Assembly (NCBI GenBank): GCA_900074885.1
Contig: FJUW01000003.1
Coordinates: forward strand, 310,001 to 374,000
Length of the DNA: 64,000 nt
Direction of reading: 5' to 3'
Source: Rhynchosporium graminicola
Taxonomy: Eukaryota; Ascomycota; Leotiomycetes; Helotiales; Ploettnerulaceae
Of the stretch, positions 1 through 11,108 are shown one piece after another (within the stretch, counting starts at the first letter, position 1; the number at the start of each line of letters is the position of its first letter). The notes under the pieces were generated by a model. It was not told where the DNA came from. It did no database searches and was given only the letters and a program-made list of their open reading frames with translations. Position numbers and translations under genes: made by a program.

Positions 1-443
1 CTGTGGCTACCGCAGATGTGAAAAAGGAGCTGAACTTTTGTACAAAGACGGGCATCAACGTCATCGGGGTGATTGAGAATATGAGCGGTTTTGTTTGTCC
101 CAATTGCTCGGAATGCACAGAAATCTTCCAGAAAGGAGGTGGGAAGCTCATGGCAAAAGAGTTTGGAGTACGATTCCTTGCTTCGGTGCCTCTTGATCCT
201 CAATTCGTCATGCTGGTTGAGACTGGTAGAATACCAGAATATCCGATTGGTAGCGAAATCCACGGCAAGGATATTGGAGGCCTCACAGACGGAAATGGAA
301 ACGGCATGTTACCTATCAAACAGCCGGAACTGCTGGTCGAAAAATACAAGGCATGCTCTCTATGTCGAATCTTCGAGACTGTCACGATGGATGTGGTAGC
401 AGCCGTGGAGCAGAGAGCTGCAGAAGGATTGTCAGCTGTCTGA
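1..443 (+). CDS. CFD1: Cytosolic Fe-S cluster assembly factor Cfd1/NUBP2 (3' part, cut by window edge)
   Basis: This is the C-terminal part of a Mrp/NBP35-family P-loop ATPase. With Nbp35 it forms the cytosolic scaffold that builds Fe-S clusters for nuclear and cytosolic apoproteins. The frame is open from the left edge to the TGA at 441-443. The visible part starts with the family stretch [10 protein letters not shown], then GVIENMSGF, then the paired cysteines of CPNCSEC that bridge the cluster between subunits, then FLASVPLDP. The Walker A region lies outside the window. The tail [14 protein letters not shown] is also Cfd1-like and separates it from longer Ind1 or Nbp35 proteins. No intron is needed here. 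Family assignment is confident; Nbp35 is less likely because its N-terminal cysteine domain cannot be checked. Confidence 0.9.
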   Translation, partial: VATADVKKELNFCTKTGINVIGVIENMSGFVCPNCSECTEIFQKGGGKLMAKEFGVRFLASVPLDPQFVMLVETGRIPEYPIGSEIHGKDIGGLTDGNGNGMLPIKQPELLVEKYKACSLCRIFETVTMDVVAAVEQRAAEGLSAV

Positions 444-1285
444 GTTCTCTTCTGATTCCAGAAAATGCCTCATCAGTTAAATACGCTCGCAGTCTCCTGT
501 CCGAGCAAAGCTCGCCCTCGAAAGCAACATGCAGCTCCGTGACGAATAGCACCACTCACTGTCTTTTGCGCAGCTCGCAGGGACATTTGGCTCTTGGAGA
601 TACAATTCGACTGCTATCAATTATCTGATGGCTCCACGCCATCGTTGACCAAGGCCGGAGTCCTTGAGCAATTGGTCCTTACAAGGCACGCGATGGAGAC
701 AAAGGGTAGAGCAATTCAGCCCCATTCGCTCAGTAAAGTCCAGTGGTGGCCAAGATTTCCAGCATGTAGCCGCATAGTAGGGTTGTTAGTTGCAAGCCTT
801 GGTGGCAGATTCTCGGTCAGATTTACGCTTTGCATTTAGCACTTGGTATGGCCATTCTTGTTCGGCTGATTGTGCAAACTACTCGGCAAAGCGAGCATAT
901 CTGAAGTCCTGTTCATCGCGAACAGCAGGCAAAATCGTTTCAAATTCGCAATTGCTTCAGCAAACTAGAAATTAGAAGCGGTGCCTATATCCATGTCGTT
1001 CTGCACTTCTTTTCGTGCTGGTCAATGCCATGATTACATGAATGATGTAATGATGTTATAATCTGTGGTGAGAACCTGGCCTACTCTCTTCTTGCATATC
1101 ATGTAGCGTACATTTACTTGTTGAAGCCTACATTCTAGAAAATATTGAATGGTGTGGACATCCATTCGAAGCTAGTGTTTAAGAGTTATTCTTTGGGAGA
1201 CGCTTATTGTGACCAAGCACGGCGTAGTGTGATGGTTTAGATGTTTTCAAATTGTTGAGGCCCTGCAATTATCCCCTTCCTGCAG
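444..1285. other. Intergenic, no gene seen
   Basis: Stretch between the ends of CFD1 and the convergent HET gene. Short frames here have no family signature and are broken by stops; I see nothing I can support. Confidence 0.6.
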
Positions 1286-3731
1286 TCATATAAGGATGAG
1301 ACTCTCCGTATTGCTCTCGTCCCACAATTCACCTTGCATCATGCCATGCACATATGCCGTACCCACGAACATGAACTTTCTCTCTCCTGTACCTAGCACT
1401 GGCCTCAACACGGCCGGTAAACTCATACCACTCATCAACGCCACTACATCGCCCTCCCTCAGCGTATGAGACGCCAGTCCAAACCACCCTGTCTCGGTCT
1501 CGAAAACCGTATTCCCTCTGGCGACAGCCCACACGAGATGCAAGACTCTTGCGATATCATCATCGGCTTTCATAGCACACATGGTAAGCCAGTATGGATC
1601 CTCGACGAACGAGCTCCATCTTGGATCGTCGAAGAACCGAGCTCGCAGTTGCTGTGCGCAAGACGTGTAAGTAAGTTCCTTTAAGAATATCTTGGGAAGA
1701 GGATGACACATGTCTCAAGAAAGTGAAGAGGATAGATAGACGTCCTCATTACGTACGGGATCATCGCGCGCATTCTCAAAGAACACAGCGGCTTCTTCAG
1801 CCATTGATTCCCACGGCGGCTGGGTACAGCACAGCACGGAGAAGAAATCGCTGTAAGCTCTACCGCTTGCAGCAAGAAGCGATAGGTTGCCCTGTGTGAC
1901 TGTAGCCATTATTGTCTCGTACGTACTCCCATACTTCTGAGAGACGCGTGAGCCTACGGTGATGCAAAACGTCGTCCATTCTTGCAGGGCGTGTATGGTC
2001 GGGAGGCATTGCTCGGGGTCGTAAAGCCCAAAATATCGATCATCATGCACTTCGATGGCTCCGAACTCGGGCTCCCAGACTCTACGCTTTGAGAAGTCGG
2101 TGATGGTCTCGATGATGAAGCCAGACACGTGAAGTTCGTAGTCACGGTTCTGGATTGTAAAGATAGGAGGACTGTCTTTCGTGGCTTTGACTGAACCGTC
2201 CAGGGACATGAATGAATTCATCTTGCGAAAATCAGGGATCCAAGATGGCGCATTCGGTATTCGACTATCCACGCCCGATGCCAAGGAGAGGAAAGCCAGA
2301 GATGGCTCGTGCTGGATGATAGCAGTGATGGATTTCCAGTATATTTCATCTAAGGAAGACTCGTACCTTGGCTTTGGCATCTCAAAACCAAGCTTCTCAA
2401 GGATACCGTATAGACCGAAGACCTTGTCCTTGGGATCCGTGGCTCCAAACACAGCTAATTTCCTCATCAATTCTGCAACAGGCCGATTCCTTGGCTTGTT
2501 GAACAACACCGCGGATCGCAGCTCAAAACGGAATAGATTTTTAGACTGGTGATAGAGCATATCGTTCAGAGGATACTCTTCTCTAATGTTCAGCTCAGAA
2601 GCTGCAATCCACAAGTTGCCATTGAGGTGGTCAAAATCCGCTATATCTTTGCCACAGACGATGCTGCAACATCCTTGCTTGGCAAGAGCCACCTCTTGGA
2701 CTGTCCAGACACGAGAGAACCATGAACGGTGGCTTAGTTGCACGATGGTATGTCCATGTTTCCTACCTAACAGATACATCAGCTCAGGATTATTCAGAAG
2801 GATGCAATTTGCTAGGAGAGACCTTACTCCGAATCTTCTCATATAGTCGCTCGGTACACCAGCGTCTGATGAACTTTGGGAAGCGAGATAGCTGCAATAT
2901 GGCTGCTAGATACTTGAAGGCTAGCCGGCTTTCAGATGTACTCGATCCCAGCCAGACGATCACCGAAGCTGCATTCTGGTAGATCTGTCCCATAACCTGT
3001 ACCTGCTGATCTTTTTCCTCGTTGTTCGACTGGTCTATACATATTGCATCGATCCATAATAGTCGATCGCTATGGCGCTGGCGCAGATGCAACAAAGCAG
3101 ACATGCAGTTATCTGAAACCAGAATCTTCTCAACGCCACAAAGGATATACTGCTCTTGTCCTAGTGCTGAGCGGGGACCCCAGTGGTACGAGAGTGCGTC
3201 ATAGACAGGCGGAGTGGTGATTGATATGCTGAATAGCTTACAACGGACGACGTCTGTCTCGTTTTTGGCGGACTTCAGCAAGAGGCATCGGAAACCTGTC
3301 TGGTCTAGCTTCAATTTGTGTTTGTAATTTTCGATGCCATCGAACTCGAAAGTCTCGTGGGTTAATATGGGAATATCATGATTTTCCAAAGTAGCCGAAA
3401 AATATACACCAAAGACTCTAATCCATCGATAGATCTGTGACCCAAACTGGATGAGAAACCAAAGGATCATGCATCCAATATGCAGATATCTGGAGGATCC
3501 AAATGCAAGAGCAATCCCGAGATTGAGATACGCAAATATCAGATTGCGAGTGAACAGATCCTGGTATGTTTGCTGAGTCGAGAGAAATGAGATATTCTCG
3601 AACGGGGACCCTTTCTTGAACCGTCTAATGAGGAATCTGGAAAGATAGGCAGCACCAACACGTTGAGCTCCAAGCACGGCGTCGAAGACGCGCTCAGCCA
3701 TGATCAATATGTTATACAGAGGGAAATTCAT
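1286..3731 (-). CDS. HET-domain protein (heterokaryon incompatibility-like)
   Basis: Three exons on the minus strand (3731-2828, 2766-1757, 1651-1286) with introns of 61 and 105 bp join in frame into about 759 residues. The HET core is complete: DALSYHWG at residues 178-185, LWIDAICIDQ at 225-234, a VWLGSS strand, then WFSRVWTVQE at 317-326, which is split from the rest only by the first intron. Proteins of this family trigger cell death or growth arrest after fusion of unlike hyphae, or act in broader fungal innate responses. Upstream of the HET core, residues about 62-104 are strongly hydrophobic (LIFAYLNLGIALAF, CMILWFLIQF), suggesting one or two membrane segments, which is not usual for the family. 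The long C-terminal half has no domain I recognise. The start is the first ATG of the open frame. It appears intact, unlike neighbouring accessory genes. Confidence 0.88.
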
Positions 3732-4955
3732 GATTCCTCGGGCAAGAAAGGGAATTCACCCAGGAGCATTCAGCTGAACTTGGCAGCTGAAGCACTAGAT
3801 AGCCAAGCGAGCGCCTCATGTGCTGCAATGTACACATTGCTAGGCAGGTCTCAGGACGCCCTCTTTGATTATTTGTGACCCATCGCCGAGAAACAAAGGC
3901 AGTTGAAATGCTAGACAAGTAACAGAAGATGAGAGATCCCAATTGTAGAAGAGCCCGGAAGAGGAGGTGTTTTCGTCGTGAATATCTCGAACGACGCGCC
4001 ATAGATCTCCCGAAGGAATTACAGCTTACTTCTCTCGCTTACCTAGCTAGTGTATTTACACCTCCTCAGTCAGAACATCTCAGACTTCTGAATGAAGCTT
4101 TTGTCTCGATAGATATCGCATCGGCATAGTGCTGCCCGAGAGGTTGTCTTCTGAAGTGAAGACAGCATTAGCACGGCAGAAAGTGTGGAGAACTTCATCT
4201 GCACTAAAGGCTGCCTTGTAAGATACTAAGAATTACGCTGGACAGTAGACGACTCGAAATATCAGTTCGATTAAGCTCCCGCCCAAGCCAGGAGAGCATC
4301 TTCCATCTGACTGCCACAAACGATGAAAGTTTGAGACTAGTAAGCCTCGATTGAAACCGGTCTTCAGTAAATTACTTATGGAACGTAGGATGTCCGTTCT
4401 GACCTTACGGTTTGGCACAAATTGATCATGTGATTTTGCTTCATTATGCATTGGCAGAATATCTACAAGGCATACCGCACCGTGAAGTTTGCTGTTTTCC
4501 AGAATGAGTAACGCGTTTCGTACATACGATGGAGGGTATTACGAACACAATTCGTACTTATTTAGCTAGAAGAGCTGACCATGTTTCTAAAATCCTTGTC
4601 TTACAGAATCCCTCCGTGTTCTTACCCCACTTTCCCGACTCTGTCAGACTTTTCGCTATCACAACATATCAAATGAGATTTACCTCACTGAAATTGTAAA
4701 TGTTAAAACCTAACTGTTTGAGAAAGCTTATAGATCTTTGAAGAATAAAATATAGCGCCATATGATACCACGATTTCTGGTTTGGCTCCTTACCTGCCAG
4801 TGAAATAACCGTCGACTAATCCGTTACGTTTCGGCCCACTGACGTAGTAACCGGGTACCAGCAGAAGACCACCCCACTCACTAACCTACATAACGGCGAG
4901 AATATTTCTTGCAACATGTATTTAAACAAGCCAGTGCTGACATAATCTCATGATA
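3732..4955. other. Intergenic, no gene seen
   Basis: Upstream region of the HET gene. It becomes AT-rich past 4500. No frame with recognisable protein content. Confidence 0.5.
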
Positions 4956-5107
4956 GGTGGTGTGGTGGTTAGTTCTTCCTCAATCCGACCATGTAAATGA
5001 ATCAACTAACAGTGATCCCAGTAATGGTAGCACGTGACGTTGTGGTATTCCCCCGTGGAATTTCATGCTGACCCGTTTCAATCTGGGTTCGATTCCCAGC
5101 ACCGCCA
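4956..5107 (+). tRNA. tRNA-His(GTG)-like sequence with anticodon intron and a 54-nt insertion in the D arm
   Basis: The 3' part is a textbook tRNA end: T arm CTGGG-TTCGATT-CCCAG at 5083-5099, then CACCGCC (5100-5106) and discriminator A. The only good 7-bp partner is GGTGGTG at 4956-4962 (one G-U pair), followed by T8 G9 G10 T11. The rest of a canonical D arm (GTAATGGTAGCAC, with G18 G19) starts only at 5021; joined to 4956-4966 it gives a full 4-bp D stem. TGACG-TTGTGG at 5035-5045 gives the His anticodon GTG (5042-5044), then a possible 27-nt intron (5046-5072). The 3' anticodon stem CGTTT pairs imperfectly. It may be a pseudogene, or a functional gene in which I have placed the split wrongly. 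Confidence 0.4.
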
Positions 5108-6466
5108 GTGTAATCTGGCTCGAAAGTTCAGGTGGTTCAATTCCATCAAGGTTATCATTAATTTTTGGCCATTTTTTCCTTACAATTTGTCATCCTGTTG
5201 CCAGCTCAGAGTGAAAGGAACCTAAAAGTGTGGAAGGGGATTTGTGGGTGTAAAGTTTTCTCGCTTAGAAGGAGCCTATCTCCACATACTAAGTACAACG
5301 ATCGATCAAACAAGCCAGAACAGGTAGGTAGGTAGTGCTAGTATCCCCCCTCGTATGCTAAATTTCATTTCTCACGATCTAAATTCCGTGGGCTACATAG
5401 AAGTTTCCACCCAAAGTTTGATATTTGCGTACGATACCAACCCAGAGCTCGTTTAATAAACTCTGTTCTATAACACGATCTGAACCGTTATTCTTGTTCA
5501 AAATCGATGTTATGAAGCGGTTAGGTGAGCAAGGAAATATCTGCAAAGCACGTTGCTCACAAATGGTATCTTGCTGTGCTCGTTCCAAACTTCATATTTT
5601 AGGACTTATCTCAAATTCTAAGCCGCACTTTTGGGGATTGACACGATTGAGTTCTCCAGCTGGCTTCTTGTCGAAAACTAGCTATTTTGAAGTTAGCTAG
5701 AAGTCGACTTTTAGTAGCGAACGGGGTTATCGAAGCCAGTTGGCAAAAGCTAGTAGGTACCTATAGCCGGTATTAATAATTACTTCTAATATTCATCTAA
5801 CCAATATATCTAATTGCCCTGGGCCAGCTCAGTTTGTTTTTATTTTCTTGCTCCTTTACATCTCAATAGTCTGTCATTGCAGAAAGTCTCAGGGTTCTTA
5901 CCTTTCTCATATCAAATTTGACCCCAGCAACTAGAAATTCGGCGACGTGATCCAAGTGCTTATTACTCAGGAAGGAAACCGTTCGAAGCGCTAAAAAGGC
6001 AGGATAATCAGAATGTATATTATTACATCGAAGTATATTACCTTACTCGTGTAATTCGACAGTACTCGACCGCAACCGCGGCACAACTCACGCACTTCTA
6101 CAAATTCAGCGTCATGGTAACATCCACCCAGTGAGACTCCCAATCCCAGTCGAGCGGCAAGTTCTAGATAAACGGTCGAAAACCAGATATCGATCCCGCA
6201 GTTCACGTCAAGACAAAAACCGACGAACGGAAATGGTAGTACGCTAGCAATGCCGCGAGACGTGTGTGTACAGAGACCAAAGTTGAGCACGACCGCTATA
6301 GGCAACAAGAAGAAGCCGCACGGGACAAACCGTGGGCTGAAGCCAATTCGTGCTCCAACTTTGGAGCTCTCTTCTGGAGAGAGTGATTATATTGCGCTTA
6401 TTCTTGCACCACAAGCGTCCCACGCTGATCCGTATCGAAATTCCCAAACTTGAATCATCCCGTTAG
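5108..6466. other. Intergenic, no gene seen
   Basis: AT-rich, stop-dense sequence. A run of T residues near 5162 could end a pol III transcript from the tRNA-like locus, but is weak evidence. Nothing else supported. Confidence 0.45.
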
Positions 6467-6655
6467 TGTCTTGAGAAGTGCTGTACCAAGGCTGACTCGT
6501 TTCTGCTGCGGCGACGATTCGCAGAGGTGTTACAGACTAGCGAAGGGTTCCCAGTGTCTAAGCTTCAGAAGGAGCGTTTGCTTTGGCATCCGGATAAGTT
6601 TGCTGGGACCACGAGAGGCGTGATCTATGCACATGGCATGTTAGACGTGATATAG
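6467..6655 (+). pseudogene. Relic of a fungal protein with a WHPDKF motif
   Basis: A 62-codon open frame after a stop at 6464-6466 reads RRRFAEVLQ, then KLQKERLLWHPDKFAG, ending in TAG at 6653-6655. The 'ERL.WHPDKF' pattern recurs near the C-terminus of many hypothetical proteins of filamentous fungi, where it resembles the start of a J-domain. No initiator Met precedes it in frame, and no upstream exon could be joined convincingly (an acceptor-like TTAG lies directly before it). I read it as the remaining last exon of a decayed gene. Confidence 0.3.
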
Positions 6656-7302
6656 GAGATCATTGTATGACACTCGTGAGCACGCATGTTTGACAGATCA
6701 AATCGAATACCCATAATCACTCACTATTTAAACCCCTTTCACAGCCCTCAATCGAGGTTTAGAATCAAAGCAAAGCAAGATTACTGAAGTGTGTCGGATG
6801 TAATTTTATAAACCAGAACTTGCGCATCGGTAGCCTCCTGAAAGTGGATATCGAGATTTCAGATATGAAAATTACAATGACCTCGACTAAGATCTTTCCT
6901 TCACCTACGGATCTGCGCGTTGAATATTCGCTCACATGACAACCCGCAATAGTGTGTAATCGCGCACCGTGACTTGCGGCAAAGAGCTAAGCGAGAGCAT
7001 GCTATTGTGCTAGACTTCGATCTCACAAGTATTCTCTGTCAACATTCTCCTTTCGGCACAATTACTTCAATCTCTCGAAAGTAATTTCCGAAATTTCAGT
7101 GTTCTTGCTTCCTTGCTACACATACAGAGTCGCGATCACTCCTCCCTCAAAATACCAAGCTCTCTACGCAGAGCACTCCCGTCTAGCTATCTGACTTTCC
7201 TCACACCGAACAGCGAGAGTATTAAGAAGGCGCGCTGTATCGAATACTCATCTCGAAGAATTCTCTCGAGCTCCCTTCTTATTCTCCTGGCGAAGTGAAA
7301 AC
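6656..7302. other. Intergenic / upstream region of the 2EXR gene
   Basis: No coding signal. The last 250 bases are pyrimidine-rich, as in fungal promoters, before the ATG at 7303. Confidence 0.45.
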
Positions 7303-8690
7303 ATGGCAACTCGCAAGATTACCACAGGAGGTGCGCAGCGCAAATCTCTTTCTCTAAGGTTCCGTCGTTTGCTAACTCATCAAAAGGCGTTGCGTCGCAC
7401 AAATTCTCACCAGTAGTCATAGACCTGACTGGTTATGATGACGAGAGTGACTGGGACATCGACTGGGACATCGAATCGGAGATCTCAAGTCTTCAACCTC
7501 ATGACTCGGGACAAGCCATACAGCGCGTGGAATCAACTATCGAATTGAGCGCCTCCGAAGAAACCAAACTTCTACATTCGGCTCAAGAGGCCAGTGGCTC
7601 ACAAGTAGCAGTCTCGGGTGACCAAGTTGCGAAACTTCTCGGAACTATTGCTGCACTTCGTACCCAATTAGCCATGCTTGCAACTCCAAAAGTGGACTCT
7701 GGAGACGCTCCCACACTACTACGAATTGTCGGCGAGAGACTTGGCTTGGGCTGCGGAGACTTTACACTATTCCCAAAGCTTCCCATCGAGTTGAGATCTA
7801 TGATCTGGCAGTTCGCTCATTGGTCCCCCAGGTCCACGGATTTTTGTATGACTATGAAACCAGTGAGAGGCCAAAGTCTGTTAGACGAACAAATACGATA
7901 TCATCACTTCGGTTTTTGTGTCAAGAGTCTCGTGCCGTGGCGGTCCGATACCGCGAAAGAATGTCCTTGACTCACCGCTGGTGGAAGCTGAAGCCAAGAA
8001 CCTTCATTCATGAGGAGATCGATGTTGCGTTCTTTATGAGCAAGTCTGCAGACGTCAATCACCCGAGTGAGGAGTGCATGCATAATATACTAGAACAAAT
8101 GACCTTGGTTTGCCCTTATCTTCCACCGAGACTGCCCAGAATTGCGTTGAAAGCTCAAGGGAGAGCGTCCGTCTTTGGAGAACAGATGGTGATAGACCCC
8201 TTCGCTCAATCTTGAAGGTAGCCGAAGCATGTCAGATAGAGGAGTTGATATTTGTAACAGGCACGGATTACGTATGCGGGTCGTCCGACGTCGTCTTTGT
8301 CCGACCCAGCAAGACTCCAGGAGAGATCCTCTCGAAAAATCAGATCAAGACAATGTTCAAGAACTGGAAGCTACCCGAGACTCCGGACCTCACATGGCAA
8401 TTTGCAGAGGAGCAGGACGCAAAGATGTTGCGAAGTCTGAAGCCGAAATACATTCGACTCAGGAACGAGACAATCAAAGGTAAACTAGTGCTCTCCCCCC
8501 AACCTATTTATCTACTTGGATTTCAGAGCTAATTTCCTCAGATGGCATAAATCCGGTTCGTTTCCAACACGCTCTCTGGGTCGGCAATCCATCGAAGTGG
8601 ACTTTGAAAAATATTAGCTACATGCAAGCTGTGAGTGCTTCAGTCGCACGAGCAGCAGCCGGGATGCGAGAGGAAGGTGTGGCTTCTTAA
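7303..8690 (+). pseudogene. 2EXR-domain protein, two frameshifts
   Basis: Exon 1 (7303-7330) joins 7387 onwards through a 56-bp intron; the last exon (8542-8690) follows a clean 62-bp intron (8480-8541). The 2EXR signature LFPKLPIELRSMIW is present near residue 140, but the expected following 'A..PRIF' strand is scrambled. The sequence GGTCCACGGATTTTTGTA encodes GPRIFV in one frame, and YDYETS follows in another. Near 8205-8212 the frame shifts again, between MVIDPFA and ILKVAEACQIEE. Each break equals loss of one base (or gain of two), and no GT-AG intron fits either. The C-terminal exon (GINPVRFQHALWVGNPSKW) is still in order. 2EXR proteins are a large fungus-specific family of unknown role. 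This copy looks recently dead, unless the shifts are sequencing errors. Confidence 0.65.
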
Positions 8691-10637
8691 ATAATTTTTA
8701 TCTTACAAGACTATGAAGTTTCTTTTGATGAAGGAGGAAGGAGGATATGCTCGTTGCGGGAAGAGGACATCAGGTACATAATATCACAGCGGGATGGCCA
8801 CTTTGCGATGGGTTTTCCATCACAATCGAATTGTTGCTGTAGCAGATTGAGCATTCTCTTTGCCAATTTAATCTAAGGGAGATATTGTGTTATATGTACC
8901 TGTAAATTGTCTACCTTACACTAGCTCCTTACGTAACACTTTTCAACGGCAATGTGTCTTCGTAACTTGATTTCCATGATTTCTTGATAGCTAGAGCGGG
9001 ATTGTGAGTGCTTCCAAAACCATAGCAAGATAGTTAGACTTAATTTACGACTACGCCGTAACCACGAATGTTTATTTGATGTAGTCTCAATCCACAGGTC
9101 CGCGGTCAAAAGCCCGTCTGCCTCAAGGGCTTGAAAATATCACAAAACTTGGCGATGTAGGATAGAGTCATTCTACTTACAAGTGCACATGAGTCGCTCG
9201 GGGAAGATTCTTCCAAGTCATGGCGTCCCTGATAGTCTCTACACAACTTTTGTCGGGGTCCTGTCGTAGCAAGCGAAAATTCCAGCGTTTGTGCTGGTTT
9301 ATTTGTCGCATCTCGCTTATTCGAGGCATAGGAAGGCCAGGGAGCAAAGGCATAGCTTGATTGATCGGTAAGAAGCGATTCGTGCGAGACACGGCGTACA
9401 GTAGAAATAAGTTATTAATTAACTGGGGTGCTAGCGTAACCACTAGCACGAGCCCGAAAGCAAGGTGAATAACTCATAATCATGTACGATTATAGAAAAG
9501 TAAAGAATGATGCAGTAAGGTATTCAGTTATTCAGTATGTCTACTGAGGGGGGAACCCCTTCGCCGCTACCCTCCACCCCCTTATGGCAACAATAGAGAA
9601 GTAGATAGATTCGAGTAATTCGGTTAATATCCAATTAGCTTACCTCTCCCGATAGCTTGGCAACTATTTGATTCGATAATAGCAATCCTCTTCACGTGTT
9701 TTGATCGTCCAATTACACGCTAGCTCTTCAAACCATCCAGTGTAGACACATACAAGATTGGTGTGATTTTGGTATGGTTGTCTTGCGGCAGCGTTAAGCC
9801 CTCTTTCAGTCATTCTTCCTTGCTTTCGGAATTCTCTGTGCACACCTATTTATTAGTTTGTATCCCGAGAGGCTTTCCGAACATGAGCCATCAGACGTCC
9901 TCGCATCCAAAGCGTGGGAGGTGGCTTGAACGGTAGATCCATCTCTATCGGTGAATTCGCTTTAGCTTGACTTCACCCATTCCTTCTTCAATGGTATGAT
10001 TTCAGCTTAGAAACGCGTTCAGAAGCTTACGTTGGAGAAACCTAGATCTTCGAATACTTCATAAATTGCCAAACATCATTCGGAGCAGCCAGATATCACA
10101 GACACTACTTCTATCGAAGACGACCGTCTCACAGCATTTTTAAGCAGAATGCTAGACTATTAGCATTGGATGTATCCAGGAGTAGTGCTTGAAATGAGAG
10201 TCATACAGTAGATATTTCACGAGCTATAAGTTCTGGTATAGAAACCTTGATTTGGGTTTTCTTCATTGTTTTAGTCCTCACCAGATATCTCGCTGGTGAT
10301 CATTTTTCATTCTACTCTGCGTCCACGAAATTTTCGCCATCATATTAACCTTTTTTAAAAGAAGAAGATCCGTGCTATATCCTAAACGCCCCCTGCGTGC
10401 AATCCCCGATAGAGCACCAACAATAATTAAGACCAGATAGGTGATCTTCCCGAGGCCATGCGTGGGTTGATGATTCTGTTGTATGGAGCGAATGATGTCT
10501 GACAGCTGCTAGGCAAATTAGCTTCAGCTTAGCAAACCGGAGTATATCACAAACATTGACGATCCGCTCTTATGGCCACAAGGGCAAACCCCACGAGGTA
10601 AGACCGGTTGTTTCTGATACTTAAATTGAGTGTCGTA
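8691..10637. other. Intergenic, no gene seen
   Basis: Almost 2 kb of stop-dense sequence. Short frames on both strands show no motif or plausible splicing. Probably old decayed sequence. Confidence 0.45.
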
Positions 10638-11108
10638 TCACTTCCCAGACTCAATAAAATAGCCCCAACGACCAGCAGTCAGACCCTGACGACGATAGTG
10701 TCCGGATGAGGAAGAAGCAGCTCTGAAGTCATAGCCAGCTTGCCTCGCCTGTGTGAAGGCACTACGGACCCTTTTCTTGATTTGATCAGTCGAAGTAATA
10801 TCTGATCCACGGTTTTGAGCCCATCCTAAGAGTTTGTCGAGGAGCCCAGGTCTGGTATCCGAGTATCGGTAGTGAACACGGTGAGCTTGGAGGAGGAAAC
10901 TGATTTTTCTTTTGGACCAGCCCTCGACTGGCCAGCGGAGGATGTCACTGATGACCGAGTCTGCGGAAGATTGGCCGTGGTCGGAAATGTTGGATGGTAA
11001 GGGTTGTGATATTGTTTGAAGAGGGTAAGCTTCGAAGGTGACTGAAGTGTGGTGAGACTTGGAAGATTTGTCTTGGAAGATGTGGCAGTTCGATACGATC
11101 AGAGTGAT
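10638..11108 (-). CDS. Unknown protein, C-terminal exon or start-less fragment
   Basis: On the minus strand a frame is open from 11108 to the TGA at 10638-10640 (156 codons). It has protein-like composition: ADSVISDILRWPVEGWSKRK, then FLLQAHRVHYRYSDTRPGLLDKLLGWAQ, then a Gly/Arg/Tyr-rich end (GHYRRQGLTAGRWGYFIES). It contains no Met codon in frame, so an upstream exon must supply the start or the gene is dead. A plausible acceptor is TTCAG before 11041. A second open frame (11439-11143) with a GTAAGA donor after THGTAHR could be the preceding exon, but neither strand segment supplies an ATG. I do not recognise the family. Confidence 0.4.
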   Translation of the reverse strand: MTLIVSNCHIFQDKSSKSHHTSVTFEAYPLQTISQPLPSNISDHGQSSADSVISDILRWPVEGWSKRKISFLLQAHRVHYRYSDTRPGLLDKLLGWAQNRGSDITSTDQIKKRVRSAFTQARQAGYDFRAASSSSGHYRRQGLTAGRWGYFIESGK

